A stretch of DNA of 64,000 nucleotides. Origin: Corynebacterium jeikeium (lineage in GTDB: Bacteria > Actinomycetota > Actinomycetes > Mycobacteriales > Mycobacteriaceae). Made by a program: the position numbers and the translations under genes. The notes beneath the pieces were generated by a model that saw nothing but the letters and a program-made list of their open reading frames with translations, was not told the DNA's origin and searched no databases. The stretch is from positions 1,302,001-1,366,000 of the forward strand of contig CP033784.1 of assembly GCA_003955985.1 (NCBI GenBank). Direction: 5' to 3'. This document shows positions 1-9,932 of this stretch, one piece after another; within the stretch, counting starts at the first letter, position 1, and each line of letters opens with the position of its first letter.

Positions 1-143
1 AGGCCGGCGATTTGGTGAAGCTGATGGGCGCTGAGGTCGGCGGCAAGGGCGGCGGTAAACCGGCAATGGCACAGGGCTCCGGCTCTGATGCTTCCGGAAT
101 CGACGCAGCATTGGCCGCGGTTGAGGCCGAACTGTCCAAGTAG
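1..143 (+). CDS. alaS: Alanyl-tRNA synthetase, C-terminal end (partial)
   Basis: The window opens inside a reading frame (codons starting at position 3) that ends at TAG 141-143. The visible 46 residues include a glycine-rich run followed by KPAMAQGSG and a short acidic helix. This is the usual end of the AlaS C-Ala domain (Gly-rich, then K-P-x-x-A-Q-G). AlaS charges tRNA-Ala and edits mischarged Ser/Gly. In corynebacteria alaS lies directly upstream of ruvX-mltG-aroE, exactly as here, which supports the call although only the tail is visible. Confidence 0.85.
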   Translation, partial: AGDLVKLMGAEVGGKGGGKPAMAQGSGSDASGIDAALAAVEAELSK

Positions 144-180
144 CCAATTAACGGCTGTGCTATCGGAAGAGCAGTAAACA

Positions 181-684
181 ATGGCTAAGCCCCGTATTGA
201 TACCCCCGGTCAGGATGATCCCGGTCGGGGTCGACGGCTCGGAATCGACGTCGGCGATGTCCGCGTTGGCGTCGCGGTCTCTGACCCCGACTGTATCCTG
301 GCGACCCCGGTTGAAACAGTCACTCGAGCAACGGGGCGAAAAGATCCTGACGGGCCGGATATTGACCGGCTCGTGGAACTTGCCACTGAACTTGAGGTCG
401 TCGAGATTGTTCTCGGCATGCCCCTCATGCTCGACGGCTCGTTCGGGACTTCTGCGCGGAAAGCTACTGACGTTGGATTCCGGCTGCAGCGCCGACTCGG
501 TGACCGAGTCGTAGTGCATTACGCCGACGAGCGGATGACGACGGTAATGGCCCAATCACGGCTGCACGCAGCAGGTATTGATGTTAAGTCCGGGCGGAAG
601 ATTATTGACCAGGTTGCGGCAGTAGAAATTCTGCAGTCCTGGTTGGACAGACGGGCAAAAGCTTTGGACGGAAATACCGACTAA
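181..684 (+). CDS. ruvX: Putative pre-16S rRNA nuclease / Holliday junction resolvase RuvX (YqgF)
   Basis: A 167-residue protein with an RNase H-like fold. The N-terminal motif [16 protein letters not shown] (about residues 20-35) carries the first catalytic Asp, followed by [11 protein letters not shown] (about 76-86), DERMTT and a C-terminal DQVAA motif. Length is somewhat above the family's usual 140-150 because of a short N-terminal extension. YqgF/RuvX family members are linked to 5'-end processing of 16S rRNA and were first proposed as Holliday junction resolvases. It lies between alaS and mltG, its usual neighbours. The family is clear; which activity dominates here cannot be told from sequence. 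Confidence 0.93.
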   Translation: MAKPRIDTPGQDDPGRGRRLGIDVGDVRVGVAVSDPDCILATPVETVTRATGRKDPDGPDIDRLVELATELEVVEIVLGMPLMLDGSFGTSARKATDVGFRLQRRLGDRVVVHYADERMTTVMAQSRLHAAGIDVKSGRKIIDQVAAVEILQSWLDRRAKALDGNTD

Positions 685-727
685 GGGGGCACACAAAAGT
701 TACCGAAAGGTGACAATTCACCCACCT

Positions 728-756
728 TTGCGCAATTATTAAGTGTGTAATACCTA
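728..756 (+). promoter_or_regulatory. Candidate promoter in the ruvX-mltG gap
   Basis: The 260-bp gap 685-945 holds no gene. TTGCGC (728-733), a 17-bp spacer and TACCTA (751-756) form a plausible sigma-A promoter. A second -10-like TACAAT sits at 810-815 without a good -35. Just after ruvX, a small hairpin with a GAAA loop (699-714) and no T tract could be a weak 3' end. TACGAC-ttc-GTCGTA (about 828-842) is another small perfect hairpin in the leader. All are read from sequence only. Confidence 0.35.
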
Positions 757-945
757 AGCACGTTTGTCGCGTGCATAGGATTTGAAAAGTTGAAGTGGCG
801 ATTCACACCTACAATGCAACCTAGTGCTACGACTTCGTCGTAAAGCTATGTCGCACCAGTCGTTATCAGTCGCGTGTCGTACCCGAACGGGAAGACTCCT
901 TGCTGATACCGATGGGAGAGTGAGCTGCATTCGAGGAGATTATTG

Positions 946-2172
946 ATGAGTAAAGACGCGCAGACTGCGCGCCGCACTGATAGCGGCGGTGCCGACCGGG
1001 ACCGCGCTGGTGCTCGCAGCGGTGGGACAAAGTCTCGAGTTCGTCACCGCCAAACGGCAGTGGCAATCAATGTGACTTCTGTCCTGTTATGCGTGTTGGT
1101 CCTCGGAGTGATTGGCCTCGTCTGGAACCGTGGCGGCATTGTTGACGATTACGATGGCAAAGCTGAGGGTCCATTGACGATTGTTGAGGTCAGTGAAGGC
1201 ACGTCACTTACTGATTTGTCCAACCAGTTGGTGGAAAGCGGCGTCGTCAAGTCTTCCCGTGCGTTCATCCAGGCCGCGAATGAGAACTTTCATTCAAGTG
1301 AATTGCAGCCTGGTTTCTACCGACTCCATCAGCGGATGAAGGCCGACGAGACCGTCGAGGTTCTTCTGGATGTCGAAAATCAGGTCGGTACCGTTGACAT
1401 TCCGACTGGCGCCCGTTTCGCCGATACCCGCATTGTGTCCTCATCGGATGTACGTAAGGGAATTTTCTCGCTTATTTCTGAGGCCACTTGTGTTGAAGAC
1501 AATGACTGCGTATCCAAGGCCGATCTCGAACGTGCTGCTGGCGAGGCCGATTTGGCCGCGCTGGGTGTTCCAGAATGGGCACGGGACGCGGTAGCTGCGC
1601 GTGGCAACGACCCTCGTCGTCTTGAGGGACTCATTACGCCGGGTATTCATCACCTTGACCCGCAGCAGACGCCCGAACAGATGCTTGCAAAATTGGTCAA
1701 GGAATCGGTGAAGAATTATGAGGACACGGGTCTCATGGCTTCAGCGGAAATGGTTGGTCTTACTCCATACGAGCTGATTACCGCAGCTTCTTTGATCCAG
1801 ATGGAGGCGCCAGATGGCGACTTCGATAAGGTCGCTCGCGTTATTCTCAACCGTCTCGACGAACCGATGCAGCTGCAGTTCGACTCGACAGTCAACTACG
1901 ACCTGCCAGATCAGGAAATCGCAACCACGGATGAGGACCGCGCGCGAAAGACCGCGTGGAACACCTACGCCAAGGAGGGGCTGCCGGAAACCCCCATTGC
2001 TTCGCCCTCCATCGAGGCGATTCGTGCCATGGAAAATCCGGCTGACGGCACCTGGCTGTACTTTGTCACGGTGGACAAGGAAGGAAATACTGTCTTTAGC
2101 ACGACCTTCGAAGAGCACGAGGCCGCTATCGACGAGTCACGCAACAATGGCGTGCTGGATTCCAACCGCTAA
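946..2172 (+). CDS. mltG: Endolytic peptidoglycan transglycosylase MltG (YceG-like)
   Basis: A 408-residue membrane-anchored enzyme that cleaves nascent glycan strands and so helps set their length. The N-terminus is a basic cytoplasmic tail of about 37 residues, followed by one transmembrane helix (about 39-60) and the extracytoplasmic YceG/LysM-like and catalytic domains. The catalytic Glu should be E287 in SLIQMEAPDGDFDKVARVIL, followed by NRL and the substrate-loop motif LQFDSTVNYDL. I chose ATG 946 because GAGGAG at 933-938 is 7 nt away; a TTG three bases earlier is possible. It is followed 14 bp later by aroE, a conserved pairing in corynebacteria. Confidence 0.93.
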   Translation: MSKDAQTARRTDSGGADRDRAGARSGGTKSRVRHRQTAVAINVTSVLLCVLVLGVIGLVWNRGGIVDDYDGKAEGPLTIVEVSEGTSLTDLSNQLVESGVVKSSRAFIQAANENFHSSELQPGFYRLHQRMKADETVEVLLDVENQVGTVDIPTGARFADTRIVSSSDVRKGIFSLISEATCVEDNDCVSKADLERAAGEADLAALGVPEWARDAVAARGNDPRRLEGLITPGIHHLDPQQTPEQMLAKLVKESVKNYEDTGLMASAEMVGLTPYELITAASLIQMEAPDGDFDKVARVILNRLDEPMQLQFDSTVNYDLPDQEIATTDEDRARKTAWNTYAKEGLPETPIASPSIEAIRAMENPADGTWLYFVTVDKEGNTVFSTTFEEHEAAIDESRNNGVLDSNR

Positions 2173-2186
2173 GAGGTAGAACTCCT

Positions 2187-3002
2187 ATGCCTATAACTCA
2201 TCGCGCAGCCGTGCTGGGAGATCCGATTGATCACTCGTACTCGCCGGCTATTCACAACGCCGGTTACCGCGCTGCGGGAATGAATGACTGGCACTATGAC
2301 CGCATCCGATGCAACGCCGAAGAGCTTGCCGACGTCGTTGGTGGCGCAGACCCCAGTTTCCAGGGGTTTTCCGTCACGATGCCCGGCAAGTTTGCCGCGC
2401 TGGACTTCGCCGATGAAGTCAGTGAGCGCGCGAGGCTCATAGGTTCAGCGAACACTCTGGTCCGTCGCGATTCGGATTGGTTTGCCGACAACACCGATGG
2501 CGACGGCGTACTGGGAGCACTGCGCGAGATAGACTGCACGAACGCACCACGTGGCCGCGCCGTTGTTGTTGGTGCCGGTGGCACAGCACGGCCGGCACTT
2601 TGGGCGCTGTCGCAGCTGGGGGTCAATCATGTGACCGTGGTAGCGCGCTCCGAGCGCGCATATGACATTGAACCATTAGCTGCCGCGCTGGGGATGGAAT
2701 TTGTTTGGGTGACTTTTGATGTTCCAAACCTGGCAGATATTGCTGGTAATGCCGACGTGCTGGTCTCTACGGTGCCGTCAGCCGCAATTGAGTCGGTTGC
2801 TGGCTACCTCGCTCGAGCACCGAAGATTCTCGACGTCATTTACAATCCCTGGCCAACCCCACTTGTGAAAGCAGCGGAACGCGGAGGGACACAGGCGGTC
2901 GGTGGATTGTCCATGTTGCTACATCAAGCGGTGGGACAGTTTGAGCAGTTTACTGGACGCACTCCCGATGTCGAGGCGATGCGTGCAGCGCTGCCGAACT
3001 AG
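2187..3002 (+). CDS. aroE: Shikimate dehydrogenase (NADP+)
   Basis: A 271-residue enzyme that reduces 3-dehydroshikimate to shikimate in the pathway to chorismate. The substrate-binding half has YSPAIHNAGYRAAG (about 14-27) and FSVTMPGK, whose Lys68 is the catalytic base. NTDGDG follows, then the Rossmann motif GAGGTARPAL and the C-terminal YNPWPTPL. Its start is 14 bp after mltG, so the two are probably co-transcribed. Other shikimate genes follow at 3.7-7.2 kb. Corynebacteria have several AroE paralogues, some acting on quinate, so this copy being the main biosynthetic enzyme is inferred from its place in the aro block. Confidence 0.93.
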   Translation: MPITHRAAVLGDPIDHSYSPAIHNAGYRAAGMNDWHYDRIRCNAEELADVVGGADPSFQGFSVTMPGKFAALDFADEVSERARLIGSANTLVRRDSDWFADNTDGDGVLGALREIDCTNAPRGRAVVVGAGGTARPALWALSQLGVNHVTVVARSERAYDIEPLAAALGMEFVWVTFDVPNLADIAGNADVLVSTVPSAAIESVAGYLARAPKILDVIYNPWPTPLVKAAERGGTQAVGGLSMLLHQAVGQFEQFTGRTPDVEAMRAALPN

Positions 3003-3028
3003 CTCACAACCGTTACAATCCCAAAGTT

Positions 3029-3640
3029 ATGGGGTGGGGAATAACTGAGATAGGGCTGTCTCCGATTGGACAGCACAGGATTGCCCCGGTCTACCTTGAC
3101 CGGGTTTTCTATTTCCTAGTCGTGATGCTTGTACTCGGCTGGGGCGGTATTGGCTGCTGGTTGGATGTGACTCGGCGAAGACTACCGAACTGGTGGTTAG
3201 TGCTAGGGGCAGTGGGTCTGATAGCAACCACTGGAATGGTGCTCCAGCAAAAGAGCACCTTGGCTGACAATCTCGCCAGTGCAGTCGCAGCCATAGGAAC
3301 AGGAATAGGCCTCTGGTTTGGCCTCTATGTAGCAGTCTTCATCTTCAACCCACGCTCTATGGGGGCTGGAGATGTGAAGCTCGCAGCAATTCTCGGGGGC
3401 GGTGTCGGTCTGGTATCGGGCGAGCCAGTGGCGACAGCAATTTGGATTGCAGTGGCAATTCTGTTGGCTGCCGGACTCACTCTCCTCATGGCAGGAGTCA
3501 CCGCGGGAAAGCGGGGCTGGGGTGACCGTCGTAAAGCAAAAACAGCGCCTGTACCGGCGAGCGTGCCTCATGGGCCTGCGATGCTTGCAGCAACCGCCAT
3601 TGTGTGGGGGATAAGCGGAGGGTACCTACAAGTCCCCTGA
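3029..3640 (+). CDS. A24-family prepilin peptidase (TadV/CpaA-like, short form)
   Basis: A 203-residue polytopic membrane protein. It has the two aspartates of type IV prepilin peptidases: D46 in GCWLDVTRRRLPN and D115 in the GxGD motif MGAGDVKLA. The N-terminal cytoplasmic methyltransferase domain of classical PilD is absent, as in the short Tad/Flp-type peptidases. About six hydrophobic segments are visible. No pilin or secretion ATPase lies nearby, so its substrate must be elsewhere. It sits between aroE and aroC, an odd functional neighbour that I recall from related corynebacterial genomes. The start at 3029 is the first ATG; the hydrophobic region begins near residue 27. Confidence 0.85.
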   Translation: MGWGITEIGLSPIGQHRIAPVYLDRVFYFLVVMLVLGWGGIGCWLDVTRRRLPNWWLVLGAVGLIATTGMVLQQKSTLADNLASAVAAIGTGIGLWFGLYVAVFIFNPRSMGAGDVKLAAILGGGVGLVSGEPVATAIWIAVAILLAAGLTLLMAGVTAGKRGWGDRRKAKTAPVPASVPHGPAMLAATAIVWGISGGYLQVP

Positions 3641-3663
3641 AGCGGTAGACCAGGGGCGATGAA

Positions 3664-3695
3664 TTGGGGCATATTTGAAACTTGTATGCCCCCAA
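3664..3695 (+). terminator. Hairpin between the peptidase gene and aroC
   Basis: TTGGGGCATA (3664-3673) pairs with TATGCCCCCAA (3685-3695), a 10-bp stem with one bulge. No T run follows, so it may be a weak terminator, an mRNA 3'-end stabiliser, or an upstream element of the aroC promoter. Confidence 0.4.
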
Positions 3696-3724
3696 ATGCA
3701 CAAGAAGTACGGCAAACATGACAT

Positions 3725-3730
3725 TATGAT
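3725..3730 (+). promoter_or_regulatory. -10 hexamer placed for a leaderless aroC mRNA
   Basis: TATGAT ends 4 nt before the aroC ATG at 3735, and no ribosome-binding site precedes that ATG. This spacing would start transcription at or within a few bases of the start codon. No good -35 is visible. Leaderless mRNAs are common in corynebacteria. Confidence 0.45.
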
Positions 3731-3734
3731 ACCT

Positions 3735-4922
3735 ATGCTTCGTTGGACTACCGCGGGTGAATCTCACGGCAAAGCGCTTATCGCTCTCGTAGAAGGCGCG
3801 CCAGCCGGACTTCCCCTGACTACAGATGACGTATCACGCCACCTCGCACGCCGCCGCCTCGGCTATGGTCGCGGGGCGCGAATGAAGTTTGAGGCTGATG
3901 AGGTCACCCTGCTGACTGGCATTCGACATGGTGAGACGCTGGGATCGCCGATTGGCATTATGGTCGGCAACTCCGAATGGCCCAAGTGGACTGAGGTCAT
4001 GAGCCCGGATCCAGTTGACCCAGTTGTTTTGGATACAGCTCGTGGCGCCACCTTAACCCGCCCGCGCCCGGGGCATGCCGATTTCAACGGCATGCTGAAG
4101 TACAACCACACCGATGCTCGAAACATCCTGGAGCGTTCATCGGCTCGCGAGACTGCAGCACGTGTGGCGGCATCGGTTGTGGCACGCTCAATTCTGCGTG
4201 AGACTCTCGGTGTGGAAGTTGTCAGCCACGTTATTTCCATCGGTCGTTCGGAGCCCTGCGAGGGGCCACTGCCGACCTTCGCTGATCAGGACAAGATTGA
4301 CGAGTCGCCAGTGCGTGCATTCTCCGCAGCTGCGGAGGAGTCGATGATTGACGAAATCAAGGCCGCCAAGAAGCAGGGCGACACCCTCGGTGGCATCGTC
4401 GAGGTCGTTGTCCACGGTCTGCCGGTGGGTCTGGGATCGCACATTTCCGGTGATGCCCGTCTGGATTCGCAGCTTGCGGCTGCCTTGATGGGAATTCAGT
4501 CCGTCAAGGGCGTGGAGTTCGGCGACGGTTTTGAGGAAGCCCGTCGCCGTGGCACCGAGGCTCACGATGAAATGGTGCGTACCGACGACGGCGTGGATCG
4601 GGAAACTAACCGCGCCGGTGGCCTGGAGGGTGGCATGACTAATGCTCAACCTCTCGTTGTGCGTGCTGCGATGAAACCAATTTCGACCGTTCCGCGTGCG
4701 CTGAAGACCGTCGATATGGCCAGCGGCGATGCAGCTACCGCAATCCACCAGCGCTCTGATGTCTGCGCGGTCCCGGCCGGCGGTGTTGTCGCAGAGGCAA
4801 TGGTCGCGCTGGTACTGGCGCGTGCAGTGATGGAAAAGTTCGGCGGCGATAGCCTGGAGGAAACCAAGCGTAACGTTGAGGGCTACTTGGAGCAGACTCG
4901 ACGTCGCCTTGATTGGAAATAG
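3735..4922 (+). CDS. aroC: Chorismate synthase
   Basis: A 395-residue FMN-dependent lyase converting 5-enolpyruvylshikimate 3-phosphate to chorismate. It starts with the family signature [15 protein letters not shown], continues with the GYGRGARM region, and has RPGHAD and the [14 protein letters not shown] motif. The reading frame is open 20 codons upstream, but the family N-terminus fixes the start at ATG 3735. No Shine-Dalgarno is visible, and a -10 hexamer just upstream suggests leaderless translation. aroK follows after 40 bp and aroB and aroQ after that, making a shikimate-pathway operon. Confidence 0.96.
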   Translation: MLRWTTAGESHGKALIALVEGAPAGLPLTTDDVSRHLARRRLGYGRGARMKFEADEVTLLTGIRHGETLGSPIGIMVGNSEWPKWTEVMSPDPVDPVVLDTARGATLTRPRPGHADFNGMLKYNHTDARNILERSSARETAARVAASVVARSILRETLGVEVVSHVISIGRSEPCEGPLPTFADQDKIDESPVRAFSAAAEESMIDEIKAAKKQGDTLGGIVEVVVHGLPVGLGSHISGDARLDSQLAAALMGIQSVKGVEFGDGFEEARRRGTEAHDEMVRTDDGVDRETNRAGGLEGGMTNAQPLVVRAAMKPISTVPRALKTVDMASGDAATAIHQRSDVCAVPAGGVVAEAMVALVLARAVMEKFGGDSLEETKRNVEGYLEQTRRRLDWK

Positions 4923-4962
4923 CGCCACAGTCGCGCACACGAAGAAGGGTAAAACGAGGGGA

Positions 4963-5484
4963 ATGTCCGTTCCTACTATTGTCCTTGTCGGACCGCCCGG
5001 ATCGGGAAAGTCCACCATCGGTCGTCGACTGTCTCGTGCATTGAGCACAAAACTCACCGATACCGATGAGATGATTGAACAGCGCATGGGCAAGACTTGT
5101 GGGGAAGTCTTTTCCGAGCTGGGAGAGCCGGAATTCCGCCGTATCGAGGAACAAATCGTGGCGGAGGCTCTGACCCACGACGGAATCGTCTCACTTGGCG
5201 GTGGTGCCGTGATTTCGCAGGCGACCCGTGACCTGCTGGCAGACCATAACGTCGTCTACCTCGAGATCAGCATTGCAGAGGGTGTCCGTCGTACAGCGGG
5301 TAACAATTCGCGCCCGGTGCTCCAGGCGGATGATCCTGAGGCTCATTACCGCGCGCTCTATGAGGCTCGCCGAGCTTTTTACGAAGATGCAGCCACTTTC
5401 AAGGTGCGTTCCGACGAACGTTCCCCGCAGCGCGTTGTGGCCGAGATCCTCAGCTACCTCGATGAAACCTGCGACGAGGCTTAA
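4963..5484 (+). CDS. aroK: Shikimate kinase
   Basis: A 173-residue P-loop kinase that phosphorylates shikimate at the 3-OH using ATP. The Walker A motif GPPGSGKS is at residues 10-17, followed by the DTDEMIE shikimate-binding Asp and SLGGGAVIS in the substrate site. The LID region includes NNSRPVL. ATG 4963 is chosen because it puts the P-loop at the usual place and has GAGGGG just upstream; an in-frame ATG at 4876 lies inside aroC and is unlikely. It is 40 bp after aroC and 87 bp before aroB. Confidence 0.95.
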   Translation: MSVPTIVLVGPPGSGKSTIGRRLSRALSTKLTDTDEMIEQRMGKTCGEVFSELGEPEFRRIEEQIVAEALTHDGIVSLGGGAVISQATRDLLADHNVVYLEISIAEGVRRTAGNNSRPVLQADDPEAHYRALYEARRAFYEDAATFKVRSDERSPQRVVAEILSYLDETCDEA

Positions 5485-5571
5485 CTGGCGACTCTTAAAA
5501 GGCGGCAGCTAATCACTGCCGTATAACCAGCAACTCCATACATTTCTTACGCTAACGACTAGGGACTGACA

Positions 5572-6681
5572 ATGAACTCAACCCGCACAATCCGTGTTGA
5601 AGGCCCATCCCCGTACACGGTAGCCATGGGGCATGGACTCACCGAGCAGATTGCGGAGGCCGCTACGTTTGCCTCCCAGGTTGCGGTGATTCACCAGGAG
5701 AGCGTTCAAGAGCTGAGCTTCGGCGTCATCAAGGCTCTGGCGGACAAAGGAGTCGACGCCTTTAGCATCCAGGTTCCGGATGCGGAGGAGGGCAAGACGC
5801 TCGCAGTTGCTGAAACAGTTTGGGACACTTTTGGTGAACGCGGTCTGGGCCGGCGTGACGCGGTAATCGCGATTGGCGGCGGTGCAGCTACAGACTTCGG
5901 TGGATTCGTCGCCGCCGCGTGGATGCGTGGAGTGAAGGTTATCCAGGTCCCGACGACGCTGCTCGGCATGGTCGACGCAGCTGTCGGCGGTAAGACCGGT
6001 ATCAACACTGCAGCCGGCAAGAACCTGGTCGGCGCTTTCCACGAGCCTGCCGCGGTGTTCTGTGACCTTGATGTCCTGCGCACCTTGCCGAAGGCCGAGC
6101 TGATCGCGGGCTCGGCAGAGATTATCAAGGCCGGATTTATCGCGGACACGAAGATTCTCGATCTTTACGAGGCAAACCCGCAGGCCTGCCTCGATGTTGA
6201 CGGTGACCTGCCAGAACTGGTCGAGCGCGCGATTGCTGTCAAGGCACGCGTTGTCGCTGAGGATCTGAAGGAATCTGGCCTCCGTGAGATCCTGAACTAT
6301 GGCCACACTTTCGGTCATGCCGTTGAGCACTTTGAAAACTACCGCTGGCGCCATGGCCATGCCGTAGCTGTAGGCATGGTTTATGTTGCCGAGCTGGCCA
6401 AGATCACCGGACATATTGATCAGGAACTCGTAGACCGCCACCGTCGCATCCTAGAGTCCATTGGTCTGCCAACGACCTACCAGACAGGTCGTTTTACCGA
6501 GCTCTACGATGCGATGACCAGGGATAAGAAGAACCGCGACGGTGCGATCCGATTCGTTATTCTAGAAAACCCCGGTGAAACAGCCCGTCTTGAAGGCCCG
6601 GGAATGGATGACCTCGAGCGTGCATACGAACTGCTCTGCAACAATGGGCACGCCGCATCGGAGGAGTCAGCCCGCTCATGA
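5572..6681 (+). CDS. aroB: 3-dehydroquinate synthase
   Basis: A 369-residue NAD+- and Zn/Co-dependent enzyme forming 3-dehydroquinate from DAHP, the first ring of the shikimate pathway. NAD-binding [14 protein letters not shown] lies near residue 100. [17 protein letters not shown] and the metal-ligand motifs [10 protein letters not shown] and [12 protein letters not shown] (Glu and two His) are all present. Its stop overlaps the aroQ start by 4 bp (ATGA), a sign of translational coupling. In pathway order aroB-aroQ-aroE-aroK-aroC, all five steps are encoded in this 5-kb stretch. Confidence 0.96.
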   Translation: MNSTRTIRVEGPSPYTVAMGHGLTEQIAEAATFASQVAVIHQESVQELSFGVIKALADKGVDAFSIQVPDAEEGKTLAVAETVWDTFGERGLGRRDAVIAIGGGAATDFGGFVAAAWMRGVKVIQVPTTLLGMVDAAVGGKTGINTAAGKNLVGAFHEPAAVFCDLDVLRTLPKAELIAGSAEIIKAGFIADTKILDLYEANPQACLDVDGDLPELVERAIAVKARVVAEDLKESGLREILNYGHTFGHAVEHFENYRWRHGHAVAVGMVYVAELAKITGHIDQELVDRHRRILESIGLPTTYQTGRFTELYDAMTRDKKNRDGAIRFVILENPGETARLEGPGMDDLERAYELLCNNGHAASEESARS

Positions 6682-7154
6682 CCTCTCTTCGCGCAGCAAC
6701 TGATGCCACAGCGGCGATTCCGACCGTGCTTGTTCTGAACGGCCCGAACCTCGATCGTCTGGGCAAGCGTCAGCCAGAAATTTACGGTGCCACTACTTTG
6801 GCCGATGTCGAATCTGAACTTCGCACCCTAGCCAAGGAGCTTGGCGTCGTGGTGGATTGCCGCCAATCCAACTATGAAGGTCAACTCATCGAGTGGGTTC
6901 ATGAAGCTGCCGACTACGGTTGGCCAGTCATTATCAATCCAGGGGGGTTGACACACACCTCCGTCGCCCTACGTGACGCGCTTGCCGAAATTGCCGACGG
7001 CGCGGGCTTCCACGAGGTCCATATTTCAAACATTCACGCCCGGGAGGATTTTCGGCACCACTCGTACCTGTCGGCGCTTGCCGCGGGCGTTATCGTCGGA
7101 TGCGGAACTGATGGGTATTCCATGGCACTGAGAAGGGTGAGTACGAAACTATGA
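6678..7154 (+). CDS. aroQ: 3-dehydroquinate dehydratase, type II
   Basis: A 158-residue enzyme, the usual length of dodecameric type II dehydroquinases, dehydrating 3-dehydroquinate to 3-dehydroshikimate. The N-terminal [18 protein letters not shown] includes the catalytic Tyr and the flexible-loop Arg. [16 protein letters not shown] and [14 protein letters not shown] carry the active-site Asn, His and anion-binding residues. The start overlaps the aroB stop and the stop overlaps the pepQ start, both by ATGA, so aroB-aroQ-pepQ are translationally linked. Confidence 0.96.
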   Translation: MTSLRAATDATAAIPTVLVLNGPNLDRLGKRQPEIYGATTLADVESELRTLAKELGVVVDCRQSNYEGQLIEWVHEAADYGWPVIINPGGLTHTSVALRDALAEIADGAGFHEVHISNIHAREDFRHHSYLSALAAGVIVGCGTDGYSMALRRVSTKL

Positions 7155-8323
7155 CAGATATCTCCACGAACTACGCCGCCCGCCGAGCCGCTCTTATCGA
7201 CGCATTGTCCGACAACGACTGCGACGGTTTCCTCACAGTCGATCCGACGCATGTTGGTTGGCTTACAGGTTTCCACGGCTCGAATGCTGGTTTGATTGTT
7301 GCGGCCAGTGGGGAAGCGCTGCTTTCCACCGACGGCCGCTATACGGTTCAGGCTGGCAAACAGGCACCGGACGTGGAGTTACTCACCGCCCGCAACACCG
7401 GCGTGGCACTCGTCGGTCAATGCCGAAAGCTGGATATCTCGCGTCTTGGTGTTGAATCTGAGTTCCTCACTATGGCCGCTTATCAAGAGCTAGAGGATGC
7501 CCGGCCACAGGCACTCGAGCTGGTATCGACTACGGGCGTCGTCTCTAAACTGCGGGAGGTCAAGTCCGATACGGAACTCGTCGCTCTGCGCCATGTCGCC
7601 GACATCGCGGTCTGCGCATTCGAGGACTTGCTTCACGACGGCATCGTGGTCGCCGGCCGCACGGAGCGCGAAGTCGCCGCAGAGTTGGAGTACCGCATGC
7701 GCATGCATGGCGCCGATCGGCCTAGCTTCGACACGATTGTCGCGAGCGGCCCGAATTCCGCCAAGCCACACCACGGGGCGGAAGATCGCGTAATCGAGGC
7801 AGGTGACCTGGTCACTATTGACTTTGGCGCCTTTGCCGGGGGCTACAACTCAGATATGACACGTACCCTCTTTGCCGGTGAGGCGGGAACGTCGTCAAGC
7901 GAAAACGATCCGAACAATACGTCGTCAGATTTGGACGGCGCGATTGTTGCCGGGGTGGAGTTCGCAGACGAGAAGGCCCGAGAGATTTACAATGTCGTGC
8001 TGGAAGCCCAGCTGGCTGGCGTAAAAGCGGCCGTGCCAGGGGCTGATGTTGTGGCTGTAGACGCAGCATGCCGGGACATTATTGAAAAGGCTGGTTATGG
8101 GGAGCACTTCGTTCATTCCACCGGCCACGGAATCGGTATTGAGGTGCATGAGGCTCCATTTGCTGCTCGCACCGGCAAGGGGAAGTTGGCAGCTGGCATG
8201 ACGTTGACCATCGAGCCTGGTATTTATGTGCCGGGGTTCGGCGGTGTGCGCATCGAAGATACGTTGATTATCACCGACACCGAGCCGGAAATTATTACGC
8301 AGCTGCCGAAACCGCGGGCCTAA
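7151..8323 (+). CDS. pepQ: M24-family Xaa-Pro aminopeptidase/dipeptidase
   Basis: A 390-residue pita-bread metallopeptidase that removes N-terminal residues before proline. The N-terminal creatinase-like domain (about 1-130) is followed by the M24 domain. Metal ligands are visible: the two Asp in [18 protein letters not shown], His in HSTGHGIG, and Glu in TIEPGIY and GVRIEDT. An acidic, serine-rich insert of about 25 residues ([11 protein letters not shown], near residue 240) follows the second Asp and is longer than I expect for the family. The gene overlaps aroQ by 4 bp and precedes efp, the common corynebacterial order aroQ-pepQ-efp-nusB. Aminopeptidase P versus prolidase specificity is not resolved. 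Confidence 0.9.
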   Translation: MTDISTNYAARRAALIDALSDNDCDGFLTVDPTHVGWLTGFHGSNAGLIVAASGEALLSTDGRYTVQAGKQAPDVELLTARNTGVALVGQCRKLDISRLGVESEFLTMAAYQELEDARPQALELVSTTGVVSKLREVKSDTELVALRHVADIAVCAFEDLLHDGIVVAGRTEREVAAELEYRMRMHGADRPSFDTIVASGPNSAKPHHGAEDRVIEAGDLVTIDFGAFAGGYNSDMTRTLFAGEAGTSSSENDPNNTSSDLDGAIVAGVEFADEKAREIYNVVLEAQLAGVKAAVPGADVVAVDAACRDIIEKAGYGEHFVHSTGHGIGIEVHEAPFAARTGKGKLAAGMTLTIEPGIYVPGFGGVRIEDTLIITDTEPEIITQLPKPRA

Positions 8324-8410
8324 CATCACGGCGTTTTATTTTTCTCTCGATGAGATACGGAGTATCGTGGTTTCGTCAGAGAGCTTTTTAACAATTTCAG
8401 GAGAGTTTAG

Positions 8411-8974
8411 TTGGCTACCACCGCAGATTTTAAAAACGGTCTAGTTATCAAGCACGACAATAAGCTTCAGCAGATCGTGGAGTTCCAGCACGTCAAGCCA
8501 GGTAAGGGTCCGGCATTCGTCCGCACCAAGCTGAAGGACGTTCTGACCGGCAAGGTTGTTGACAAGACTTTCAACGCTGGCGTCAAGATTGAGACTGCTA
8601 CCGTCGACCGTCGCGACATGACGTACCTGTACCACGACGGTGAAGGATACGTCTTCATGGACGACAAGACCTACGACCAGATTTCCATCCTGGACGCTCA
8701 GATGCCGGAGGGTGCTAAGTTCCTGCTTCCGGAAACCACCTGCCAGGTGTCCTTCCATGAGGGCAACGTTCTTTTCGCTGAAATGCCTGTTTCGGTTGAA
8801 CTGAAGGTTGAGCAGACCGACCCGGGTCTGCAGGGCGACCGCTCCACCGGTGGCACCAAGCCGGCAACTTTGGAGACTGGCGCTGAGATTCAGGTGCCGC
8901 TGTTCATCGAAACCGGCGACGTACTGAAGGTCGACACCCGTGACGGCTCCTACCTGTCCCGCGTCAACCACTAA
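8411..8974 (+). CDS. efp: Translation elongation factor P
   Basis: A 187-residue three-domain tRNA mimic that relieves ribosome stalling on polyproline stretches. The start is TTG at 8411 with AGGAGAG about 8 nt upstream, giving the expected N-terminus [13 protein letters not shown]. The tip loop reads KPGKGPAF near residue 31. The PGKGP form belongs to an EF-P subgroup reported to act with an unmodified lysine, which fits the absence of poxA/earP-type genes here, although only this window is visible. It lies 87 bp after pepQ and 48 bp before nusB. Confidence 0.96.
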   Translation: MATTADFKNGLVIKHDNKLQQIVEFQHVKPGKGPAFVRTKLKDVLTGKVVDKTFNAGVKIETATVDRRDMTYLYHDGEGYVFMDDKTYDQISILDAQMPEGAKFLLPETTCQVSFHEGNVLFAEMPVSVELKVEQTDPGLQGDRSTGGTKPATLETGAEIQVPLFIETGDVLKVDTRDGSYLSRVNH

Positions 8975-9022
8975 TTCCCTCATCTAGTTCACCCTTTTGT
9001 TGAGAGCGATACATACACATCC

Positions 9023-9727
9023 ATGACTGAAAAGGATCACAAGTCCGTCGAGACCCCGGATGCGCAGGAGTCCGCGAAAGTTCGCGAACCTAACTACAAG
9101 CGCCACGGCGCGCGCTACCGTGCGCGCCGTCGTGCGGTAGATCTGCTATTTGAGGCCGAGCAGCGAGGCGTCGACGTCGTCAAGCTTCTTGAAGAGCGGC
9201 TGGAAATGGTCCGTAATCCCGATCTGGATGTGAATCCAATTGCGGAGTACACCGAGCAGATCGTGCGCGGTGTAGCTGCGGAAATTATCGGTATCGACTC
9301 GACGATTTCTTCGTACCTGACGGAGGAGTGGCCGCTGCGTCGCCTACCGGCAGTCGACCGTGCTATCTTGCGTCTTTCCACCTGGGAGCTGTTCTACAAC
9401 TCCGACGTGCCTCCGCGTGTGGCCGTGGTGGAAGGCGTTGAGCTGGCATCGGAATACTCCACTGATGTGGCGGCACCGTACATCAACGCAGTTCTCGATG
9501 CCGAGGCCAAGATTGCCGACCAGGCACGCCTGGCAGCAGCAGCTGTTAGCACTTCGGTGGGCGAGTCCCAGTTCGACGAGGCTATTCAGGCACAGGCTGC
9601 TGCAAATGAGGAAGCTGACAAGGCACTGGCTGACTCCGATGAGATGGCTAAGATTACCGGCCTGGACATGAGCGATATTGCCAAGCTGGTGGCTGAAGAC
9701 GTGGCTAAGAGCGAGAACGGGTCCTAG
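9023..9727 (+). CDS. nusB: Transcription antitermination factor NusB, extended form
   Basis: A 234-residue protein. The conserved all-helical NusB core spans about residues 28-165 ([55 protein letters not shown]). NusB with NusE (S10) binds boxA RNA and supports rRNA transcription antitermination. Most NusB proteins are 130-150 residues. This one has a charged N-terminal tail of about 27 residues and a C-terminal Ala/Glu-rich tail of about 65, extensions seen in corynebacterial homologues and of unknown role. An intrinsic terminator follows at 9790. Confidence 0.93.
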   Translation: MTEKDHKSVETPDAQESAKVREPNYKRHGARYRARRRAVDLLFEAEQRGVDVVKLLEERLEMVRNPDLDVNPIAEYTEQIVRGVAAEIIGIDSTISSYLTEEWPLRRLPAVDRAILRLSTWELFYNSDVPPRVAVVEGVELASEYSTDVAAPYINAVLDAEAKIADQARLAAAAVSTSVGESQFDEAIQAQAAANEEADKALADSDEMAKITGLDMSDIAKLVAEDVAKSENGS

Positions 9728-9789
9728 CCAATCAAAGCGGCCGGGCTCACTGCGAGCCGATCACAGTCGGTTCTCGCGGATTGTCTGAA

Positions 9790-9825
9790 ACTCCAAGTCC
9801 CTTTTTTGGGGGCTTGGAGTTTTGT
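9790..9825 (+). terminator. Intrinsic terminator after nusB
   Basis: ACTCCAAG (9790-9797) pairs with CTTGGAGT (9813-9820). An inner CCC/GGG extends the stem and TTTTG follows. It separates the efp-nusB unit from the pyrimidine operon. Confidence 0.8.
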
Positions 9826-9932
9826 TGCATTTAGAGGCAATTTAAGTGTGAGTGCTATTCTGGTCAGCGGAAGTTTGCACCGCGCCCGTAGTTGCGAGTC
9901 ATGCAAACTGATAATCAAATATCCACAATCAA

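Noticed and set aside
4188..5093. 301-codon minus-strand frame opposite aroC/aroK
   Set aside because: Spans two well-supported genes and has no family signature.
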